A DNA stretch of 64,000 nt from Bacteroides intestinalis DSM 17393 (GCF_000172175.1 NZ_ABJL02000007.1:1374660-1438659), one strand, 5' to 3'. Shown: positions 23,840 to 33,198, counted from the first letter of the stretch. Numbers and translations are program-made. Notes: a model not told the origin generated them from the sequence alone.

Positions 23840-25141
23840 ATGAATGAAAAGCTGAACATACAGAATTTAATAGAATTGCTTGCCGAAAAGCATGGCATGG
23901 ATAAAACGGATGCTGAGAGCTTCGTGAAAGAATTTTTCCAGTTGATTGAAGAATCGTTGGAGAGCGATAAGTATGTGAAGATTAAAGGCTTGGGTACATT
24001 TAAGCTGATTGACGTGGATAGTCGTGAAAGCGTAAATATAAATACGGGCGAACGTTTTGAAATACAAGGACATACAAAGGTTTCATTTACTCCGGAGCCA
24101 ACTTTAAAAGATTTGATAAACAAACCTTTTTCGCATTTTGAAACTGTGGTATTGAATGATGAAACAGTGTTAGAAGATACACCGGTGGAGGATAATTCTG
24201 AGGAAGAGGAAAAAGATGAAAATTTTGTAGAGCCTGAAAGTTCTACAGTTGTTGTAGAATCACAGGTTGTTGTTCAGGAGACGGCTAAAGGAAATATAGA
24301 AGAGTCGATAGAAGAGGCTGTTGAGATTACAGAGGAATCCATAGAAAGTATAGAGGAAGTGGCTGAAGTAATTGAAGAGAAAACTGAAATTGCTGAAGAA
24401 AAATTGATGGAGACAGCTGAAGAAGAAGTGATTCAGACTGTTGAGGAAACCGTAGAGGATATAAAAGAAGAACCAGTTTCGGAAGAAACGCCTTCTGTTT
24501 ATCAGGCTGAATCGGCTCTTCCGTCCGAGGAAGAAGATTTAGTGCCTACTTATGAGGTTCCTGAGCCTCCATCACCTCCTGTGAATAAAGCAGGCAGTTC
24601 CACCATGAAGTTTTTTATCGGAATTGTAGTGCTTGTAGTATTATTGTGTGTAGGTGCTGTTACTTTTATGTATTATCCGGATTTACTGGATAGGATGTCT
24701 ACGCCATCAACAGAGAAAGTTGCTGATGAAAAGGTGGAGAAGCCGGCCGTTCCGGTCGCTCTGACGGATAGTATTGTTCGAAAAGATACCACAACTGTGG
24801 TTGCGAAGAAAGATACTGTGGCAGAAGTTGTTACTCCTAAAGTTGTTGAAGAGCCGAAACCGGTTGCAAAACAGGGGACTCCTGCTACTGCTCCTAAAAA
24901 AGAGACAAAGAAAGCTGCTGCAACTCCTTTTGAGCCAGACTCTGTAAATTATAAGATTGTAGGAACGAAAGCTACTCATACTATCCAGGAAGGAGAAACT
25001 CTGACAAAGGTTGCACTTCGCTTTTACGGGACTAAGGCCCTGTGGCCCTATATTGTGAAGTATAATTCGGGTGTTATAAAGAATCCCGATCATGTGCCGT
25101 ATGGTACTGTAATCAAGATACCGGAGCTTGAAAAGAAATAA
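23840..25141 (+). CDS. HU-type domain fused to transmembrane segment and LysM domain
   Basis: 433 residues in four parts. Residues 1-100 are a HU/IHF-type domain (LIELLAEKHGMDKTDAESF ... GERFEIQGHTKVSFTPEPTL). It has NINTGE where HU/IHF proteins normally carry the intercalating Pro of NPxTG. Residues about 105-250 are a very acidic, Glu-rich linker. Residues about 256-280 are one hydrophobic segment (FFIGIVVLVVLLCVGAVTFM). The end is a LysM domain (HTIQEGETLTKVALRFYGT ... VPYGTVIKIPE). The likely topology puts the HU domain in the cytoplasm and LysM, which binds peptidoglycan, in the periplasm. HU-like domains fused to cell-wall-binding domains are known in Bacteroidota. This layout suggests a link between nucleoid and envelope, but that is inference. 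Confidence 0.8.
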   Translation: MNEKLNIQNLIELLAEKHGMDKTDAESFVKEFFQLIEESLESDKYVKIKGLGTFKLIDVDSRESVNINTGERFEIQGHTKVSFTPEPTLKDLINKPFSHFETVVLNDETVLEDTPVEDNSEEEEKDENFVEPESSTVVVESQVVVQETAKGNIEESIEEAVEITEESIESIEEVAEVIEEKTEIAEEKLMETAEEEVIQTVEETVEDIKEEPVSEETPSVYQAESALPSEEEDLVPTYEVPEPPSPPVNKAGSSTMKFFIGIVVLVVLLCVGAVTFMYYPDLLDRMSTPSTEKVADEKVEKPAVPVALTDSIVRKDTTTVVAKKDTVAEVVTPKVVEEPKPVAKQGTPATAPKKETKKAAATPFEPDSVNYKIVGTKATHTIQEGETLTKVALRFYGTKALWPYIVKYNSGVIKNPDHVPYGTVIKIPELEKK

Positions 25142-25153
25142 AAGAAAATATTG

Positions 25154-25191
25154 CACCCCTGCAAGTTGATAATACTTCACTTGCAGGGGTG
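25154..25191. terminator. Perfect 13-bp stem-loop after the HU-LysM gene
   Basis: cacccctgcaagt (25154-25166) pairs fully with acttgcaggggtg (25179-25191) around a 12-base loop. It lacks a good T-run but sits just after the stop, so it is a likely terminator. The core ccctgcaag/cttgcaggg recurs at 63964-64000. Confidence 0.55.
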
Positions 25192-25300
25192 ATTTGCTAT
25201 TTATTCCTGTCTGCGAATTTGAAATTCTTTTCAGAAACTATTGTTAACTACTAAACTCTATGAAAGTAGTTTAATCTAATTGTTTTTTAATAAAAATTAG

Positions 25301-25331
25301 TTGGTATGGTTAATTTATTCCTGTACTTTTG
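25301..25331 (+). promoter_or_regulatory. Promoter of the moxR-bat operon
   Basis: TTG (25301-25303), 20 bases, then TACTTTTG (25324-25331), a full match to the -7 consensus. It lies 74 bases before the moxR ATG. Confidence 0.65.
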
Positions 25332-25405
25332 GGAGCGAAAAAAATAATTACCAGTAGCATACTGGAGAAATCAATGGAATTTAAACAATAAAAATAATAG
25401 TATTT

Positions 25406-26401
25406 ATGGCTGAAACAATTGATATCCGCGAACTGAACGAGCGGATTGAAAGACAAAGTTCTTTTGTTACCAACCTTACTGCTGGTATGGACCAGATCAT
25501 CGTAGGACAAAAACATCTGGTAGAGTCATTGTTAATCGGTTTGCTGTCTGATGGACACGTATTATTAGAAGGTGTGCCCGGTTTGGCAAAGACATTGGCG
25601 ATTAAGACGCTTGCCTCATTGATCGATGCACAATACAGTCGTGTACAGTTTACTCCCGATTTGCTGCCTGCTGACGTTATCGGTACAATGGTTTACAGTC
25701 AGAAAGACGAAACGTTCCAAGTAAAGAAAGGACCTGTTTTTGCCAACTTCGTTTTGGCAGATGAAATTAACCGTGCTCCGGCTAAGGTACAGAGTGCTTT
25801 GCTGGAAGCGATGCAGGAACGTCAGGTAACTATTGGTACGGAAACATTCCCGTTGCCCGAACCTTTCCTTGTACTTGCTACACAGAATCCTATTGAGCAG
25901 GAAGGTACTTATCCGCTGCCTGAAGCACAGGTGGACCGTTTCATGCTGAAAGTGGTTATCGACTATCCGAAGATAGAAGAAGAAAAAATGATTATCCGCC
26001 AGAATATCAATGGCGATAAATTCAATGTGAAGCCTATTCTGAAAGCTCAGGAGATTATTGAAGCACGTAAAGTTGTTCGTCAGGTATATCTGGATGAGAA
26101 GATTGAACGCTACATTGTTGATATTGTATTTGCTACCCGTTATCCGGAGAAATATGATCTGAAGGAACTGAAAGATATGATTGGTTTCGGTGGTTCTCCC
26201 CGTGCCTCTATCAATCTGGCATTAGCTGCCCGTACTTATGCTTTCATCAAACGTCGTGGTTATGTGATTCCTGAAGATGTTCGTGCCGTGGCTCATGACG
26301 TATTGCGTCATCGTATCGGATTGACTTATGAAGCAGAGGCCAGCAACCTGACTTCTGACGAGATCATCAGCAAAATACTGAATAAGGTTGAAGTACCTTA
26401 A
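25406..26401 (+). CDS. MoxR-family AAA+ ATPase
   Basis: 331 residues. Walker A EGVPGLAKTLAIKT is at about 55-68 and Walker B as FVLADEINRAPAK. Sensor 1 is LATQNPIEQEGTYPLPEAQ, and a C-terminal lid follows. MoxR ATPases act as chaperones or activators for proteins with VWA (MIDAS) domains. It heads the row moxR-DUF58-membrane protein-batA-E, with two VWA proteins and a DUF58 protein as natural clients. A good promoter stands before it. Cytoplasmic and soluble. The next gene starts 129 bases later, after a short repeat region. Confidence 0.93.
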   Translation: MAETIDIRELNERIERQSSFVTNLTAGMDQIIVGQKHLVESLLIGLLSDGHVLLEGVPGLAKTLAIKTLASLIDAQYSRVQFTPDLLPADVIGTMVYSQKDETFQVKKGPVFANFVLADEINRAPAKVQSALLEAMQERQVTIGTETFPLPEPFLVLATQNPIEQEGTYPLPEAQVDRFMLKVVIDYPKIEEEKMIIRQNINGDKFNVKPILKAQEIIEARKVVRQVYLDEKIERYIVDIVFATRYPEKYDLKELKDMIGFGGSPRASINLALAARTYAFIKRRGYVIPEDVRAVAHDVLRHRIGLTYEAEASNLTSDEIISKILNKVEVP

Positions 26402-26421
26402 TTAAGTAAGCATTTTTAAAA

Positions 26422-26497
26422 AGGTCTTCCGAGACCTGTTAATAAATGGTGTGAACGTTTTTAAAGAATCTTGCCAACGTTTTTAAAGAACGTTGCC
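26422..26497. repeat. Hairpin and two 22-bp direct repeats between moxR and the DUF58 gene
   Basis: A small hairpin aggtct-tccg-agacct sits at 26422-26437. Then come two abutting copies of a 22-bp unit, aacgtttttaaagaatcttgcc (26454-26475) and its 20-of-22 match at 26476-26497. They may be a tandem operator or an RNA-processing or translation-control site inside the operon. Confidence 0.45.
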
Positions 26498-26530
26498 GGT
26501 ATTTATTAACGGAATTATTTAACGATATAG

Positions 26531-27400
26531 ATGGAAACAAGTGAACTGTTAAAAAAAGTCCGTCAGATTGAAATCAAGACGCGCGGATTATCCAACAATA
26601 TCTTTGCTGGCCAGTATCATTCGGCCTTCAAGGGTAGGGGTATGGCATTTTCCGAGGTACGCGAATATCAGTTTGGCGATGACATACGCGACATTGACTG
26701 GAACGTGACCGCTCGCTTCAATAAGCCTTACGTGAAGGTGTTCGAAGAAGAGCGCGAGCTGACCGTTATGTTGCTGGTGGATGTTTCCGGTAGTTTGGAA
26801 TTCGGTACGGTGAAGCAGATGAAAAAGGATATGGTGACGGAAATAGCTGCAACGTTGGCTTTTTCGGCTATACAAAACAACGATAAAATCGGGGTTATCT
26901 TTTTCTCTGACCGGATAGAGAAATTCATTCCGCCTAAGAAAGGGCGTAAGCATATCTTATATATTATTCGCGAACTGATTGACTTTAAAGCGGAGAGTCG
27001 AAGGACTGATATCCGGCTCGGACTGGAATATCTGACAAACGTGATGAAGCGTCGTTGTACAGCCTTCCTGTTATCCGATTTCATCGATCAGGGGAACTTT
27101 AAGAATGCAATGACTATCGCCAACCGGAAACATGATATGGTGGCTATCCAGGTGTATGACCGCAGGGTAGAGGAACTGCCGGCTATCGGTTTGATGAAAA
27201 TAAAGGATGCTGAGACCGGACATGAGCAGTGGATTGATACTTCGTCGCGTGCTGTTCGTCGTGCTCATCACGACTGGTGGGTGAATAAACAGGTGGAACT
27301 GAACGAAACATTCACTAAAAGTAATGTCGATAATGTGTCGGTACGCACCGATCAGGACTATGTCAAAGCATTGATGAATTTGTTTGCGAAACGAAATTAA
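26531..27400 (+). CDS. DUF58 protein of the Bat operon
   Basis: 289 residues. The N-terminal SFKGRGMAFSEVREYQFGDD and DIRDIDWNVTARFNKPYVK are the hallmark DUF58 motifs, followed by a VWA-like core with LLVDVSGS (a D-x-S-x-S MIDAS start). No signal peptide or membrane segment, so cytoplasmic, unlike longer DUF58 proteins with two membrane helices. In such operons it probably forms a complex with MoxR and the membrane-bound VWA proteins. Eight bases separate it from the following gene. Confidence 0.88.
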   Translation: METSELLKKVRQIEIKTRGLSNNIFAGQYHSAFKGRGMAFSEVREYQFGDDIRDIDWNVTARFNKPYVKVFEEERELTVMLLVDVSGSLEFGTVKQMKKDMVTEIAATLAFSAIQNNDKIGVIFFSDRIEKFIPPKKGRKHILYIIRELIDFKAESRRTDIRLGLEYLTNVMKRRCTAFLLSDFIDQGNFKNAMTIANRKHDMVAIQVYDRRVEELPAIGLMKIKDAETGHEQWIDTSSRAVRRAHHDWWVNKQVELNETFTKSNVDNVSVRTDQDYVKALMNLFAKRN

Positions 27401-27408
27401 TCGGAAAA

Positions 27409-28488
27409 ATGAAAAGATATCTATTTCTGATAACCCTATTGGGGATGTTGACTGGCAAGGCAGTGGCTCAGTCGGTAACAGTAGATGCTACCATTGATTC
27501 TCTGCAAATTTATATCGGTGACCAGGCGAAGATTAAACTTCAGGTAGCCTTGGATGCCGATAAACGGGCTATTTTCCCTGTTTATACGGATACACTGGTA
27601 AGTGGTGTGGAGATTATAGATGTTGCAAAGCCGGATACGCAGTATATAAATGATGATAAACGAATGCTGATTACGCAGGAGTATACTGTTACATCATTCG
27701 ACTCGGCATTGTATTATCTGCCACCGATGGAAGTATTGGTGGATAATAAGGCATATCGTTCGAAGGCATTGGCACTGAAGGTATATTCGATGAATGTGCC
27801 ATTGGATCCAGAGAATCCGGAACAGTTTTTTGGTCCGAAGACAGTAATGCAACCTCCTTTTGTGTGGGAAGATTGGTATGGGATTATCACCTGTGGCATA
27901 TTGCTTATTCCGATTGCATTATTACTTATCTATCTGATCATGCGTATCTGTGACAATAAACCTATCATCCGTAAGGTAAAGGTTGAACCGAAGTTACCTC
28001 CGCATCAGATGGCGATGAAAGAAATAGAGCGTATCAAAGGGGAAAAAGTATGGCAAAAGGGACAGCCGAAGGAGTATTACACGGAATTGACAGATATTTT
28101 GCGTACGTATATTAAAGAGCGTTTTGGTTTCAATGCTTTGGAAATGACCTCTTCGGAGATTATAGAAAAGCTGCTTGAAATGCAAGATAAAGAAGCTATT
28201 GCAGATTTACGTTCTCTTTTTGAGACTGCCGATTTGGTGAAGTTCGCTAAACATAATCCGTTGATGAACGAAAATGATGCGAATCTGATCAATGCCATTG
28301 AATTTATCAATGAAACCAAGGAGAAAGAAGTGGAGAATGCAAAACCGCAACCCACTGAAATTACCATCATTGAGAAACGTTCATTGCGTACTAAAATATT
28401 GCTGGGCATAGGCATCGTAGTATTGTCGGTTGCCTTGATTGGTTCGTTCGTTTATATTGGAATGCAGTTATACAATTATTTTGCGTAG
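27409..28488 (+). CDS. Bat operon membrane protein with signal peptide
   Basis: 359 residues. The signal peptide is MKRYLFLITLLGMLTGKAVA. A periplasmic beta-rich part (about 22-160) resembles the oxidation-related domain of BatD. A central membrane helix is near 163-185 (YGIITCGILLIPIALLLIYLIM), followed by a cytoplasmic helical part with PPHQMAMKEIERIKGE and the DUF4381-like segment YYTELTDILRTYIKERFGFN. A second hydrophobic segment is at the end (ILLGIGIVVLSVALIGSFV). This gene always sits between DUF58 and the first VWA gene in Bacteroides bat operons. No separate function is established. Confidence 0.75.
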   Translation: MKRYLFLITLLGMLTGKAVAQSVTVDATIDSLQIYIGDQAKIKLQVALDADKRAIFPVYTDTLVSGVEIIDVAKPDTQYINDDKRMLITQEYTVTSFDSALYYLPPMEVLVDNKAYRSKALALKVYSMNVPLDPENPEQFFGPKTVMQPPFVWEDWYGIITCGILLIPIALLLIYLIMRICDNKPIIRKVKVEPKLPPHQMAMKEIERIKGEKVWQKGQPKEYYTELTDILRTYIKERFGFNALEMTSSEIIEKLLEMQDKEAIADLRSLFETADLVKFAKHNPLMNENDANLINAIEFINETKEKEVENAKPQPTEITIIEKRSLRTKILLGIGIVVLSVALIGSFVYIGMQLYNYFA

Positions 28489-28546
28489 TAGTAGAATTTA
28501 AGGGTAACTCCAATCTTAAATAGTAAATTGTTAAATAGTAAATACA

Positions 28547-29530
28547 ATGGTTTTTGCCAATATTGAATATTTGTTTTTGCTGCTGTTGCTTATACCTTAT
28601 ATAGTATGGTATATCATGAGGCGGAGGAATAATGAAGCTACACTTCAGATTTCGGATGCTCGTGTATATGCTCATACGCCGAAGAGTTATAAGAACTATT
28701 TGTTGCATGTGCCTTTTATGTTACGGATTATTGCTTTGGCATTGATTATCGTAGTGTTGGCGCGTCCTCAAACTACTAATAGCTGGCAAAACAGTGAAAT
28801 TGAAGGTATAGATATTATGATGGCCATCGACGTATCTACCAGTATGCTGGCAGAGGATTTGAAACCGAATCGTCTGGAAGCTGCTAAAGATGTGGCTGCG
28901 GAGTTTATTAATGGTCGGCCCAATGATAATATCGGTATAACTTTATTTGCCGGTGAAAGTTTTACGCAATGTCCGTTGACGGTGGATCATGCAGTGCTTC
29001 TGAATCTGTTTCAAGGCATTAAGTGTGGTATTATTGAAGATGGAACAGCAGTCGGTATGGGTATTGCTAATGCCGTTACCCGCTTGAAAGACAGTAAAGC
29101 GAAGTCTAAAGTAATCATTCTGTTGACGGATGGTACAAATAATAAAGGAGATATATCTCCGCTGACTGCGGCAGAAATAGCTAAGAGTTTTGGTATTCGT
29201 GTTTATACTATTGGTGTAGGTACGAACGGAATGGCTCCGTATCCTTATCCGGTGGGTAACACTGTGCAGTATGTCAATATGCCGGTGGAGATTGATGAAA
29301 AGACACTGACGCAGATTGCGGCTACCACAGAAGGTAATTATTTCCGTGCCACCAGTAATTCTAAGCTGAAAGAGGTATATGAGGAGATTGATAAGTTGGA
29401 GAAAACCAAGTTGAATGTGAAGGAATACAGCAAGCGCCAGGAAGAATACCGTTGGTTTGCTTTGGCGGCATTCTTGTGCGTGTTACTTGAAGTATTGCTT
29501 CGTAATTCTATCTTGAAGAAGATACCTTAA
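28547..29530 (+). CDS. batA: BatA, VWA-domain membrane protein (aerotolerance operon)
   Basis: 327 residues: N-terminal membrane segments (YLFLLLLLIPYIVWYIM and LLHVPFMLRIIALALIIVVL), a VWA domain with intact MIDAS (MMAIDVSTSM, later TDGTNNKG), and a C-terminal membrane helix (WFALAAFLCVLLEVLL). In B. fragilis, bat genes promote survival in air; the precise role is not settled. The upstream gap has AT-rich repeats. It is followed by a second VWA gene with the same architecture, so the two may form a heteromer. The start is the ATG at 28547; the reading frame begins MVFANIEYL. Confidence 0.9.
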   Translation: MVFANIEYLFLLLLLIPYIVWYIMRRRNNEATLQISDARVYAHTPKSYKNYLLHVPFMLRIIALALIIVVLARPQTTNSWQNSEIEGIDIMMAIDVSTSMLAEDLKPNRLEAAKDVAAEFINGRPNDNIGITLFAGESFTQCPLTVDHAVLLNLFQGIKCGIIEDGTAVGMGIANAVTRLKDSKAKSKVIILLTDGTNNKGDISPLTAAEIAKSFGIRVYTIGVGTNGMAPYPYPVGNTVQYVNMPVEIDEKTLTQIAATTEGNYFRATSNSKLKEVYEEIDKLEKTKLNVKEYSKRQEEYRWFALAAFLCVLLEVLLRNSILKKIP

Positions 29531-29572
29531 AACAATGCATTAATTGTAAATTACTAAATTGTACATAGAAAG

Positions 29573-30619
29573 ATGTTTCGATTTGAAGAACCTACATATT
29601 TATACCTGTTGCTCCTGTTGCCTTTCTTGGCGGCTTTCTACCTGTACTCCAATTATCGGAGACGGAAAGCGATCCGCAAGTTTGGCGACCCGGTGCTAAT
29701 GGCACAGTTGATGCCGGATGTATCTAAATATCGTCCGGATGTGAAGTTTTGGCTGGTGTTTGCTGCAATCGGACTGTTTGCTGTATTGCTGGCACGTCCG
29801 CAGTTTGGCTCTAAGTTGGAGACTGTGAAGCGTCAGGGAGTAGAGGTAATGATTGCGTTGGATATTTCTAACTCTATGTTGGCACAAGATGTACAACCCA
29901 GTCGTCTGGAGAAGGCCAAGAGACTGGTAGCACAATTGGTTGACAAGATGGAGAATGATAAGGTAGGTATGATTGTGTTTGCCGGTGATGCCTTTACACA
30001 GTTGCCTATTACAAGCGATTATATTTCTGCCAAGATGTTTTTGGAATCTATTAATCCGTCGTTGATATCCAAGCAGGGTACGGCTATCGGTGCAGCTATT
30101 AATCTGGCTACCCGCAGTTTTACACCCCAGGAAGGAGTAGGGCGTGCCGTCATCGTTATTACTGACGGTGAAAACCATGAAGGCGGAGCTGTGGAAGCTG
30201 CCAAGGCTGCTGCAGAAAAAGGTATTCAAGTCAGTGTTCTGGGTGTGGGTATGCCTGATGGTGCACCTATCCCCGTAGAAGGAACCAATGACTTCCGCCG
30301 TGACCGTGATGGAAACGTGGTTGTAACCCGCTTGAATGAGCAGATGTGTCAGGAAATAGCTCAGGCAGGAGATGGGATTTATGTGCGTGTAGACAACTCA
30401 AATGCTGCACAAAAGGTGATTGCTCAGGAGATTAATAAAATGGCGAAAGCGGATGTAGAAACACAGGTTTATACAGAGTTCAACGAACAATTCCAGGCTG
30501 TTGCATGGATTATATTGTTACTGTTGTTGGCTGAAATGCTGATTTTGGAACGTAAAAACCCGTTATTCCGTAATATCCATCTGTTTAAAAAGGAAGAAAG
30601 GTATGATGATGAGAAATAG
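29573..30619 (+). CDS. batB: BatB, VWA-domain membrane protein
   Basis: 348 residues. Membrane helices are at the N-terminus (YLYLLLLLPFLAAFYLYSNY and a second near residue 60) and near the C-terminus (WIILLLLLAEMLIL). The VWA MIDAS is MIALDISNSM with TDGENHEGG. It is a paralogue of BatA just upstream, with 42 bases between. The last 17 bases overlap batC, so expression is coupled. An 18-bp leader motif (29542 onward) before the start is shared with the glycosyltransferase gene at 12788. Confidence 0.9.
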   Translation: MFRFEEPTYLYLLLLLPFLAAFYLYSNYRRRKAIRKFGDPVLMAQLMPDVSKYRPDVKFWLVFAAIGLFAVLLARPQFGSKLETVKRQGVEVMIALDISNSMLAQDVQPSRLEKAKRLVAQLVDKMENDKVGMIVFAGDAFTQLPITSDYISAKMFLESINPSLISKQGTAIGAAINLATRSFTPQEGVGRAVIVITDGENHEGGAVEAAKAAAEKGIQVSVLGVGMPDGAPIPVEGTNDFRRDRDGNVVVTRLNEQMCQEIAQAGDGIYVRVDNSNAAQKVIAQEINKMAKADVETQVYTEFNEQFQAVAWIILLLLLAEMLILERKNPLFRNIHLFKKEERYDDEK

Positions 30620-31319
30620 AACTATCGGAATTATCTTGCTGCTACTGACGGCTATTTCAGTTTCTGCACAGAAAGCGGAACGCGACTATATTCGTAAGGG
30701 AAACCGTGCTTATAAAGATAGTACGTATGTAAATGCTGAAGTGAATTATCGGAAGGCTATTGATGTGAATCCGAAGTCGGCGATATCCATGTATAATCTG
30801 GGTAATACGCTTATGCAACAGAATAAGTTGCAGGAGGCTATGGAGCAGTTTGTTGCTGCCACTAAAATGGAGAAAGATAAGGGTAATCTTGCTCAAATCT
30901 ATCATAATATGGGAGTAATATTCCACTCCGGTAAGGATTATGCCAAAGCTGTGGAAGCATACAAAGAGTCACTACGTAATAATCCGAAAGATAACGAGAC
31001 GCGTTATAACTTGGCTTTGGCTCAGAAAATGTTGAAAGATCAGGAACAGAATCAGCAGAATCAAGACCAAAACCAAGATCAGAATCAGGACAAAAAGGAG
31101 CAGGAAAAAGAACAAGATAAAGACAAACAAGACCAAAATCAACAAGATCAGCAGAACCAGGATCAACAGCAGCAACCTCCTCAGCCACAAGAAAATCAGA
31201 TGTCAAAGGAAAATGCAGAACAGCTTTTGAAGTCGGTGATGCAGGATGAGAAAGATGTACAGGATAAGGTGAAAAAACAGCAAGTTATCCAGGGTGGTCG
31301 TTTGGAAAAGGATTGGTAA
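30603..31319 (+). CDS. batC: BatC, TPR protein with Gln-rich tail
   Basis: 238 residues: signal peptide (MMMRNRTIGIILLLLTAISV), then about three TPR units (RKGNRAYKDSTYVNAEVNYR, SMYNLGNTLMQQNKLQEAM, HNMGVIFHSGKDYAKAVEAY), then a low-complexity tail of Gln, Asn, Asp and Lys (about 148-205). Three ATG codons in a row occur at the start. TPR proteins serve as scaffolds, here probably joining BatA/B with the later proteins. It overlaps batB by 17 bases and precedes batD by 22. Confidence 0.88.
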   Translation: MMMRNRTIGIILLLLTAISVSAQKAERDYIRKGNRAYKDSTYVNAEVNYRKAIDVNPKSAISMYNLGNTLMQQNKLQEAMEQFVAATKMEKDKGNLAQIYHNMGVIFHSGKDYAKAVEAYKESLRNNPKDNETRYNLALAQKMLKDQEQNQQNQDQNQDQNQDKKEQEKEQDKDKQDQNQQDQQNQDQQQQPPQPQENQMSKENAEQLLKSVMQDEKDVQDKVKKQQVIQGGRLEKDW

Positions 31320-31341
31320 ATAATAAAAGATACGATAATAT

Positions 31342-33186
31342 ATGAGAAAATTGATTTTCTTATGGATAGCACTGGTAGTAGTCAGTCTGCAAGCTTTGGC
31401 TGATGACAAGGTGTCATTTACCGCATCAGCTCCTGATGCTGTAGCGGTGGGAGACCAGTTCAGACTGGCATATACAGTGACTACACAGAAGGTGAGAGAT
31501 TTCCGTGCTCCCTCTATTAAGGGATTTGACGTACTGATGGGTCCCAGTCGCTCTCAGCAAAGTAGTATGCAAATAGTTAATGGGGTATCGACCTCAACCA
31601 GCAGTATTACTTTCACTTATATACTGATGGCTACTGCTGAGGGTAGTTTCACAATTCCGGGAGCTACAATTACAGCCGATGGTAATCAGATGGTTTCTAA
31701 TTCTGTGCAAATCAAGGTTCTGCCTGCAGATCAGGCCGGAGCAGCTTCTTCAGGCAGAGGTAATAGTAGCCAGCAGGGTAATACCAGCCGTGCTTCTTCA
31801 GGAACTTCTGTTTCCAATCAGGACCTCTTTATTTTGCCTACTATTAGTAAGACCAATGTGTATGAACAAGAAGCATTCTTGCTGACTTATAAAATTTACA
31901 CTCTGGTTGACCTTCGCGGTTTTGACAATGTTAAACTTCCTGATTTTAAGGGATTTCATTCACAAGAAGTAGAACTTCCGGGTGATAGAAAATGGAGCTT
32001 GGAACATTATAAGGGACGGAATTATCAAACTACCGTTTACCGGCAATTTGTGCTGTTTCCGCAGCAGTCTGGTAATTTGACTATTGATCCGGCACGTTTT
32101 GATGCTTCTATAGCTAAAGCTACTCATGTATCTGATCCGTTTGAAGCTTTCTTTAATGGTGGCAGTAACTACATTGAAGTCAAAAAGACATTGATGACAC
32201 CGAAACTAACTGTAGATGTGAAGCCTTTACCGGGTGATAAACCTGCTGATTTCTCCGGTGGAGTGGGAGAGTTTAGCATTTCTTCTTCCATTAATAGTAC
32301 TAATGTAAAGACAAACGATGCTGTAACTATTAAACTTGTCATTTCCGGTACAGGTAATTTGAAGTTGATAGGTGATCCTGAGGTGAAATTCCCAGATGAC
32401 TTCGAGGTATATGACCCTAAAGTTGATAATAAATTCAGGCTGACAAGTGCAGGACTTTCGGGCAGTAAGGTTATTGAATATCTGGCTATTCCGCGTAATG
32501 CCGGAACATTTAAAATACCAGCGGTGAAATTCAGCTATTTTGATATCAAATCCCGTACTTATAAGATATTGACTACCGAAGAGTATGAATTGCATGTAGA
32601 GAAAGGTGAAGGAAATGCAGCTCAAACTATTGCTAACTTTACGAATAAAGAGGATTTGAAAGTCCTGAATGAGGATATTCGCTTCATCAAGCAAAATGAT
32701 GTGACGCTTTCTCAAAAGGGAGACTTCTTCTTTGACTCTATGTTGTACTGGTTGCTCTATTTAGTACCTGGCGTTGCGTTTATCATTTTCTTTATCATTT
32801 ACCGTAAACAGATATCTGCTAATGCTAATGTTGCGAAAATGCGTACGAAAAAGGCAAATAAGGTTGCTGTTAAACGTATGAAGTTAGCTGGTAAGTTGTT
32901 GGCTGAGAATAAAAAAGATGTTTTCTATGACGAAGTCTTGAAGGCTCTTTGGGGATATATAAGCGATAAATTGAATATTCCGGTTTCTCGACTTTCAAAA
33001 GATAATATTGAAGAGGAACTTCGTAAATATGGAGTGGAGGATGCTTTGATTAAAGAATTCTTGGCAGCATTGAATGATTGTGAGTTTGCACGTTTTGCTC
33101 CTGGCGATGATAATCAGGCTATGGATAAAGTCTATTCGGCTTCATTAGCAGTAATAAGTAAAATGGAGAATTCGATTAAACATTAA
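31342..33186 (+). CDS. batD: BatD (BatD-like oxygen tolerance protein)
   Basis: 614 residues with signal peptide (MRKLIFLWIALVVVSLQALA), a large periplasmic beta-sandwich region matching the BatD/oxygen-tolerance family (DDKVSFTASAPDAVAVGDQF ... GDKPADFSGGVGEFSISSSI), a Ser/Gly-rich linker (about 135-152), a membrane helix near 475-495 (YWLLYLVPGVAFIIFFIIY) and a cytoplasmic tail with a DUF4381-like helix set (VKRMKLAGKLLAENKKDVFY). Likely the large periplasmic partner of BatA/B. It is 12 bases from batE. Confidence 0.9.
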   Translation: MRKLIFLWIALVVVSLQALADDKVSFTASAPDAVAVGDQFRLAYTVTTQKVRDFRAPSIKGFDVLMGPSRSQQSSMQIVNGVSTSTSSITFTYILMATAEGSFTIPGATITADGNQMVSNSVQIKVLPADQAGAASSGRGNSSQQGNTSRASSGTSVSNQDLFILPTISKTNVYEQEAFLLTYKIYTLVDLRGFDNVKLPDFKGFHSQEVELPGDRKWSLEHYKGRNYQTTVYRQFVLFPQQSGNLTIDPARFDASIAKATHVSDPFEAFFNGGSNYIEVKKTLMTPKLTVDVKPLPGDKPADFSGGVGEFSISSSINSTNVKTNDAVTIKLVISGTGNLKLIGDPEVKFPDDFEVYDPKVDNKFRLTSAGLSGSKVIEYLAIPRNAGTFKIPAVKFSYFDIKSRTYKILTTEEYELHVEKGEGNAAQTIANFTNKEDLKVLNEDIRFIKQNDVTLSQKGDFFFDSMLYWLLYLVPGVAFIIFFIIYRKQISANANVAKMRTKKANKVAVKRMKLAGKLLAENKKDVFYDEVLKALWGYISDKLNIPVSRLSKDNIEEELRKYGVEDALIKEFLAALNDCEFARFAPGDDNQAMDKVYSASLAVISKMENSIKH

Positions 33187-33198
33187 TTAGGAGGTTAT

